Source: Bacteroidales bacterium (GTDB lineage Bacteria; Bacteroidota; Bacteroidia; Bacteroidales; UBA4181). From it: a stretch of DNA of 10,677 nucleotides. The notes beneath the pieces are model-generated. The model was not told the origin of the DNA. It searched no databases and saw only the letters and a list, made by a program, of their open reading frames with translations. The position numbers and the translations under genes are program-made. This document shows, piece by piece, positions 6,569 through 10,677 of this stretch (the stretch's first letter is position 1; each line of letters starts with the position of its first letter). The DNA is taken from NCBI GenBank assembly GCA_031287245.1, contig JAITTD010000149.1, positions 1 through 10,677 on the forward strand. Direction: 5' to 3'.

Positions 6569-7501
6569 TTAACTGTTGAGCCATGTGTCGCGGAAACGCG
6601 GTTCGAGTATTGCCTGCACTTCTTTTAACAACTCTGCATCCAGTGGCGCTTCTGCCCATTGGATGTTGTTAATCACTGCTTCCGCGCGAGTGGTACTGAA
6701 CAGAGTAGTGGCAATGCGCGGATTGCCGGTCGAAAATTTCACCGCCAGCGCTTCAATGGATTTGCCTTTCGATTGGCAGTATTTTGCCGCCTTTTGACAG
6801 AGCGCTTGCAGAGGCACCGGTGCCGGGTGCCAGTCGGGGGCGCCTCTTTCGGTAAGCAATCCCATTGAAAACGGCGAGGCGTTGATAACTCCGATGTTTT
6901 TTGCTTCAAAATAGTCCAAATAATCTGTCAAAGCGTCGTCGTTGAGGCAATAATGGCAGAACGACAGCACACTTTCCACCGTTCCTGCAGGCACGTGGTC
7001 AATCACGTATTTGAAATGGCGAAGCGTCAGGTTGGTGATGCCAACGTGTTTTACCGTTCCTTTTCTGCGCAGTTCGACTAATGCGGGAAGCGTTTCCTTG
7101 CAAACTTTTTCCAAATCCGAAAATTCGATGTCATGAACGTTGATAAGGTCGATATAATCCACATTCAGACGTTCCAAACTTTCGTTGACGCTTTCCACAG
7201 CGCGTTTGGCGGAATAGTCCCAAGTGTTCACGCCGTCCTTGCCGTAGCGTCCCACTTTCGTGGAAAGATAATAGCGGTTGCGTTCTATCTCTTTCAGCGC
7301 TTTTCCCAGCACGATTTCGGCTTTCAGATGCCCGTAGTAGGGCGACACGTCAATAAAATTGATGCCGTTGTCCACCGCAGTATGAACGGCTGCAATGCCC
7401 GATTCTTCCTTTAATGAGTGAAACACGCCGCCCAAAGAGGATGCGCCAAAACTGATGTTGGAAACTTTCATTCCTGTTTTTCCTATTTCTCTGTATTCCA
7501 T
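6569..7501 (-). CDS. Aldo-keto reductase, L-galactose/L-fucose 1-dehydrogenase type
   Basis: The product has 310 residues and is strikingly like plant L-galactose dehydrogenase over its whole length. Shared landmarks are GFGASxLG near the start, the DxSPYYG motif (51-57), HDIEF (123-127), LSxCHYxxND (179-188), SPxxMGLLTExGxPxWHPA (209-227) and the end region LEPxxxxTW. The AKR catalytic tetrad is intact: Asp51, Tyr56, Lys82 and His123. The expected reaction is NAD(P)-dependent oxidation of the anomeric carbon of L-galactose or its 6-deoxy form L-fucose to the lactone, in the cytoplasm. It lies 15 bases after surE and 9 before the zinc dehydrogenase, so all are probably on one transcript. Related names include D-threo-aldose 1-dehydrogenase and L-fucose dehydrogenase. 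The exact sugar is not decided by sequence; the nearby GH95 and fucU favour L-fucose or L-galactose. Confidence 0.88.
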   Translation of the reverse strand: MEYREIGKTGMKVSNISFGASSLGGVFHSLKEESGIAAVHTAVDNGINFIDVSPYYGHLKAEIVLGKALKEIERNRYYLSTKVGRYGKDGVNTWDYSAKRAVESVNESLERLNVDYIDLINVHDIEFSDLEKVCKETLPALVELRRKGTVKHVGITNLTLRHFKYVIDHVPAGTVESVLSFCHYCLNDDALTDYLDYFEAKNIGVINASPFSMGLLTERGAPDWHPAPVPLQALCQKAAKYCQSKGKSIEALAVKFSTGNPRIATTLFSTTRAEAVINNIQWAEAPLDAELLKEVQAILEPRFRDTWLNS

Positions 7502-7516
7502 ATTTATGATATTTAA

Positions 7517-8287
7517 TTAGGTTGATTTAAAAAGTTTTTTCAGGTTGGGGATGCTTTGGTAGCAGGTCATGTCAATCTGCACCGGCACCATTGAGATGTA
7601 ATTGTGGCGTAGCGCCCATTCGTCCGTGTCTTCCGCATTGGGTTCCTCGTTGCAAAAATCGCCTGTTAGCCAGAAATATTCGCGTTGGGCAGGATCCACG
7701 TGTCGTTCAAATTCTTCCTTCCAATAGCCTTTTGCCTGTCGGCAAATGCGAATGCCTTTGATGTCGGCAGGCGATATTTTCGGGATGTTCACATTCAGGC
7801 AGGTGCCCGTGCGCAAGCCATTAGCGAGTATGGTTTTGGTGATGTCGCGGATGATGTTCAAATACGGGTCAAAGTCGGCGGTGGGAGTGTGGTCGAGCAG
7901 TGAAAAGCCTATGGCAGGGAGTTTGCACATACAACCTTCCATAGCAGCCGCCATGGTGCCGGAGTAGAGAACGCTGCTCGAAGAGTTGGAACCGTGATTG
8001 ACGCCGGCAAGCAAAAGCGAGGGTTGCCTGTCAAGCAGCCGGTCGAGCGCTATTTTTACGCAGTCGGTCGGCGTTCCGTTGCAGGTGTAAATGGTCAAGC
8101 CTTCTTCTTCCGTTCGTTTTTCGATGCGCAGGGGCACTTTCACTGTCATGGCGTGCGACATACCCGATTGTCCGTCCACAGGGGCTACTACCAGCACGTC
8201 ACCCAGTTGCCTTGCCACCTTCGTCAGCGCCTTGATGCCACCTGCCCGGTAGCCATCGTCGTTGGTGAGGAGAATCAATGGTTTCAT
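7517..8287 (-). CDS. surE: 5'/3'-nucleotidase SurE
   Basis: The product has 256 residues, matching the SurE family. This is a metal-dependent phosphatase of nucleoside monophosphates, and often of short polyphosphate, in the cytoplasm. The signature ILLTNDDG (5-12) gives metal ligands Asp10 and Asp11. Ser41 in DGQSGMSHAMT and Asn97 in AGVNHGSN complete the usual site. YSGTMAAAMEG (108-118) is also conserved. The start at 8287 is chosen because MKPLILLTNDDG is the family N-terminus; the longer frame from 8338 adds 17 residues overlapping argB and is not family-like. The start codon overlaps the argB stop as ATGA, so translational coupling is likely. Housekeeping role in nucleotide pools or stress survival; no clear metabolic link to the sugar dehydrogenases downstream. 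Confidence 0.95.
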   Translation of the reverse strand: MKPLILLTNDDGYRAGGIKALTKVARQLGDVLVVAPVDGQSGMSHAMTVKVPLRIEKRTEEEGLTIYTCNGTPTDCVKIALDRLLDRQPSLLLAGVNHGSNSSSSVLYSGTMAAAMEGCMCKLPAIGFSLLDHTPTADFDPYLNIIRDITKTILANGLRTGTCLNVNIPKISPADIKGIRICRQAKGYWKEEFERHVDPAQREYFWLTGDFCNEEPNAEDTDEWALRHNYISMVPVQIDMTCYQSIPNLKKLFKST

Positions 8288-9069
8288 GCCTGTATCCTGA
8301 TAGAGGTTCCTCCCTGTTTCACGCCGGCGGGACTGCAAATACGCACTTCCGACACACCATTGTGCAGGGCGGCGAAGGCGTTTTCGAGTTTGGGTATCAT
8401 TCCGGCGGTAATCACGCCCTCAGCTTTGTATTGCTGAAAAAGCGCTTCGTCCAAAAGTTCTATCACCGAACGGTCGTCTGCCGGGTTGCGCAACACGCCG
8501 TTTTTCTCGAAACAGAAAACGAGTTGCACCTCGTAATGCAATGCCAGGGCAATTGCCACAGTAGAAGCGATGGTATCCGCATTGGTGTTGAGAAGCGAGC
8601 CGCAACCGTCGTGGGTGACGGGCGCCATCACAGGGGTAAGCCCCATGTTGATGAATTGCACCAAGCGCTCGTGCCCGATGTTTGCAGCCGTCAAATCGCC
8701 CACAAAGCCGTAATCCACTTCCCCGACAGGACGTTTGACTGCAGGAATGACGTTGGCATCAGCGCCTGACAAGCCGATGGCATTGCATCCGCACTGTTGC
8801 AGCGACGCCACTATATTTTTATTGATAAGACCGGCATATACCATCGTTACAATGTCCAAAGTAGCCTTATCCGTTATGCGGCGACCGTCCACCATCGTGG
8901 GTTCCAGTCCCATCTTGCGCATCAATTCGCTGGCAATTTTGCCGCCACCGTGCACCAGCAGTTTGTGCGACTGCCATCCGGCAAAATCGCGCAACACAGC
9001 ATCCAGCACTTTCGGATAGTCGATCACGTTACCGCCTGTCTTCAAAATGGTCAAATTCTCTTTCTTCAT
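8284..9069 (-). CDS. argB: Acetylglutamate kinase, Bacteroidetes type (possibly acts on N-succinylglutamate)
   Basis: The product has 261 residues, an amino-acid kinase fold enzyme that phosphorylates N-acyl-glutamate in arginine synthesis. Visible are Lys10-x-Gly-Gly (LKTGG), LVHGGGK (38-44), DGRRITD (61-67), LNTNADTIAST (160-170) and the C-terminal GVITAGMIPKLENAFAAL (218-235). Where E. coli has LLSDVSGIL, this protein has VFCFEKNGVL (184-193), a substitution I recall from Bacteroidetes homologues. Members of that phylum are known to use N-succinyl intermediates, at least at the transcarbamylase step. The start at 9069 (MKKENLTILKTGG) is chosen because it gives the family N-terminus and sits just after a good promoter; the frame upstream to 9150 runs through that promoter. 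It is the first gene of the minus-strand operon and overlaps surE by four bases. No other arginine genes are in view. Confidence 0.93.
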   Translation of the reverse strand: MKKENLTILKTGGNVIDYPKVLDAVLRDFAGWQSHKLLVHGGGKIASELMRKMGLEPTMVDGRRITDKATLDIVTMVYAGLINKNIVASLQQCGCNAIGLSGADANVIPAVKRPVGEVDYGFVGDLTAANIGHERLVQFINMGLTPVMAPVTHDGCGSLLNTNADTIASTVAIALALHYEVQLVFCFEKNGVLRNPADDRSVIELLDEALFQQYKAEGVITAGMIPKLENAFAALHNGVSEVRICSPAGVKQGGTSIRIQA

Positions 9070-9087
9070 GGATATGGATTGACGGCG

Positions 9088-9118
9088 CAAATGTAGATGA
9101 AAATATTCAGATTTCCAA
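9088..9118 (-). promoter_or_regulatory. Promoter of the argB-surE-reductase-dehydrogenase operon
   Basis: Read on the minus strand, TACATTTG (9095 down to 9088) matches the -7 consensus TAnnTTTG. A TTG (9118-9116) sits 20 bases upstream, where the -33 box is expected. Transcription would start about 9081, giving a leader of roughly 12 bases. No other promoter of this quality was noticed in the short gaps between the four genes. Confidence 0.5.
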
Positions 9119-9187
9119 GCGCAAACAATAAACTCCTGCAAAATGAACAAAAGCAGTGTCGGCTGTTAAAATGATTAAAAAAATACT

Positions 9188-9195
9188 TACTTTTG
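9188..9195 (+). promoter_or_regulatory. -7 promoter box of rsmE
   Basis: TACTTTTG matches TAnnTTTG and lies 19 bases before the rsmE start codon. A clear -33 TTTG is lacking; only TGTT (9164-9167) is at about the right distance. With the argB promoter it makes a divergent promoter pair in a 145-base gap. Confidence 0.45.
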
Positions 9196-9214
9196 CACGA
9201 TAATATTTCTTCGG

Positions 9215-9922
9215 ATGATTTTTTATACACCTGATATTGCAGACCATTCTTCTCTTTATGTGTTGAATGAAGAAGAATCCGCTCATGCGGTGAGAGTGCT
9301 GAGGATGAAAGCGAATGATGCCCTTACATTAGTGGACGGGCGGGGTGGCAGGTATGATGCGATGGTGGAGCAGCCTCATCCGAAGCATTGTGAGGTGAGG
9401 ATTACCTCTGCGCAGCATGGATTTGAAAAACGGGAAAGTTATCTGCACATTGGCATTGCACCCACCAAGAACATGGATCGCCTGGAATGGTTTGTGGAAA
9501 AGGCAACAGAGATAGGCATTGACGCCATCACCCCGCTGCTGTGCGAACATTCGGAGCGGAAAAAACTGACGGAAGACCGGTTGCAACGGGTTGCCATATC
9601 CGCCATGAAGCAATCGGGCAAGGCATATCTTCCAAAACTGTATTCGCCCGCGAGTTTTGCAGAATGGGTGCAAAACTGCGGCGAAGGCAGGAAAATGATT
9701 GCCTGTTGCGGCAGTTTTGAAAAACAAACGCTGTCACAGGCTTATCGGACGGGCGAAAATGCCATCGTTGCCATTGGTCCCGAAGGCGATTTCTCGCCCA
9801 ACGAGGTGAAAAAGGCTATTGCTGCAGGCTTTGAATGCATCACATTGGGTAAAAGTCGCCTGCGAACGGAAACAGCCGGAGTGGTTGTATGCTGCGAAAT
9901 CAATTTCATCAATGAAGAATGA
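9215..9922 (+). CDS. rsmE: 16S rRNA (uracil-1498-N3)-methyltransferase
   Basis: The product has 235 residues, the usual size for RsmE, a SPOUT-class enzyme that methylates U1498 of 16S rRNA using S-adenosylmethionine. An N-terminal RNA-binding region carries HAVRVLRMKANDALTLVDGRGG (24-45). The knotted C-terminal domain carries the two SPOUT signatures: IGPEGDFSPNEV (187-198) and LGKSRLRTETA (211-221). A central EKATEIG (95-101) and CEHSERK (110-116) also match the family. The ATG at 9215 is the natural start (MIFYTPDI). It is divergent from argB and 42 bases ahead of the ATPase gene. Nothing unusual was seen. Confidence 0.95.
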   Translation: MIFYTPDIADHSSLYVLNEEESAHAVRVLRMKANDALTLVDGRGGRYDAMVEQPHPKHCEVRITSAQHGFEKRESYLHIGIAPTKNMDRLEWFVEKATEIGIDAITPLLCEHSERKKLTEDRLQRVAISAMKQSGKAYLPKLYSPASFAEWVQNCGEGRKMIACCGSFEKQTLSQAYRTGENAIVAIGPEGDFSPNEVKKAIAAGFECITLGKSRLRTETAGVVVCCEINFINEE

Positions 9923-9943
9923 CGAAAATTGTAATTATTCTAT

Positions 9944-9951
9944 TATCTTTG
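9944..9951 (+). promoter_or_regulatory. Candidate -7 promoter box of the AAA-like ATPase gene
   Basis: TATCTTTG matches TAnnTTTG and lies 13 bases before the ATG at 9965. No -33 box is seen at the right spacing, so promoter strength is doubtful; readthrough from rsmE is possible. Confidence 0.35.
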
Positions 9952-9964
9952 CAAAAAATAGGAA

Positions 9965-10677
9965 ATGATGGCACGATATTTTAATGTAGCAGGTCCCTGT
10001 GACGAAACGAAGCACTATATAATAGATGCCTCCTCGCGATTGACAGGAATAAAGGATCTCATAGATAATGAGCAGTATTTTGTGATTCATGCCCCGCGTC
10101 AGAGCGGGAAAACCACATTTTTGCTTGATTTGGCAAACCGCATCCACCGCGAGGGCAAGTATTATGCGCTGTATTGCTCGTTGGAGGTGGCGCAGGGCAT
10201 TATTGACCCCGAAAAAGGTATTCCGGCGATAGTGAGAGGGATAAAATCAGCCTTGCGATATACGGCAATACCTAAAGCCGGAGAATTTGCCGCCAATGCC
10301 GATTACGAGGATTACGCCAATGTCCTTAAAAATGAGTTGACAGGCTTTTGTATCTCATTAGACAAACCGTTCATCGTCTTTTTTGATGAAGCCGACTGCC
10401 TGAGCGAAGGAACGCTCATTTCTTTCCTGCGACAATTGCGGAATGGGTACAATACTCGCAGCATAGCGCCGTTTGTACATTCTGTTGCCTTGGTGGGCAT
10501 GCGCAACATTCGCGACTTCAAGGCAAAAATCCGTCCAGACAGCGAGTCTTTGGGCAGTGCAAGTCCTTTTAATGTGATTACCGAAACGCTGACATTCAGT
10601 AATTTTACGAAAGAGGAAATAGTATCATTGTACAGACAGCATACTGCTGAGACCGGACAGGTGTTCGAACCGGATGC
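9965..10677 (+). CDS. AAA-like ATPase, 5' part (3' end outside window)
   Basis: The frame starts at a double ATG (9965 and 9968) and is open to the window edge, giving 237 complete codons. Residues 42-51, HAPRQSGKTT, form a Walker A loop in which the usual first Gly is Ala, with Lys49 and Thr50 intact. FIVFFDEAD (136-144) is Walker B with Asp141 and Glu142. ALVGMRNIRDFK (175-186) is a further segment that I recall as typical of an AAA-like ATP-binding family, common and often multicopy in Bacteroidetes genomes (related to the AAA_35/AAA_14 groups). The cellular role of these proteins is not established; some relatives carry a C-terminal nuclease-like domain, which cannot be checked here. It lacks a membrane segment in the visible part. 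No functional link to rsmE or the sugar genes is apparent. Confidence 0.82.
   Translation, partial: MMARYFNVAGPCDETKHYIIDASSRLTGIKDLIDNEQYFVIHAPRQSGKTTFLLDLANRIHREGKYYALYCSLEVAQGIIDPEKGIPAIVRGIKSALRYTAIPKAGEFAANADYEDYANVLKNELTGFCISLDKPFIVFFDEADCLSEGTLISFLRQLRNGYNTRSIAPFVHSVALVGMRNIRDFKAKIRPDSESLGSASPFNVITETLTFSNFTKEEIVSLYRQHTAETGQVFEPD

Noticed and set aside
8288..8338. Upstream ATG start for surE at 8338
   Set aside because: It adds 17 residues inside argB before the conserved MKPLILLTNDDG start.
9070..9150. Extended argB frame starting at 9150
   Set aside because: The added residues are not family-like and the region contains the probable promoter of the operon.

Overview
The window reads as a piece of a Bacteroidetes (probably Bacteroidales) chromosome. 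Several starts are preceded by the Bacteroidetes -7 promoter box TAnnTTTG, and most starts lack a Shine-Dalgarno sequence. The acetylglutamate kinase is of the Bacteroidetes type. The gene mix, with a lipoprotein-like GH95 glycosidase and an AAA-like ATPase, fits saccharolytic members of that phylum. No tRNA, rRNA, CRISPR array or insertion sequence was seen.

Layout. Positions 1-1545 hold the 3' part of a secreted-type TIM-barrel glycoside hydrolase whose 5' end lies outside the window. After a gap with a good promoter comes a small membrane-anchored envelope protein of unknown function (1703-2455). A complete GH95 alpha-L-fucosidase/alpha-L-galactosidase follows (2530-5028), with L-fucose mutarotase FucU (5042-5488) 13 bases behind it. 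An 18-bp perfect palindrome marks the convergent junction with a minus-strand run. Read in its own direction, that run is argB (N-acyl-glutamate kinase), surE (nucleotidase/phosphatase), an aldo-keto reductase of the L-galactose dehydrogenase type, and a zinc-dependent medium-chain dehydrogenase. These four genes are tightly packed; argB and surE overlap by ATGA. Divergent from argB is rsmE (16S rRNA m3U1498 methyltransferase). The window ends inside an AAA-like ATPase gene (9965 onward).

How the genes may work together. The GH95 enzyme would release L-fucose or L-galactose from glycans, and FucU would interconvert the anomers. The aldo-keto reductase would oxidise C1 to the lactone. After lactone hydrolysis, the zinc dehydrogenase would oxidise the aldonate. 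The reductase plus zinc-dehydrogenase pair resembles the L-galactose to D-tagaturonate route described in Bacteroides vulgatus. The lactonase and the downstream steps are not in this window. The most interesting idea here is that two face-to-face transcription units form one oxidative L-fucose/L-galactose module, with the dehydrogenases placed at the tail of an argB-surE operon. The individual enzyme families are well supported; the joint pathway is inference.
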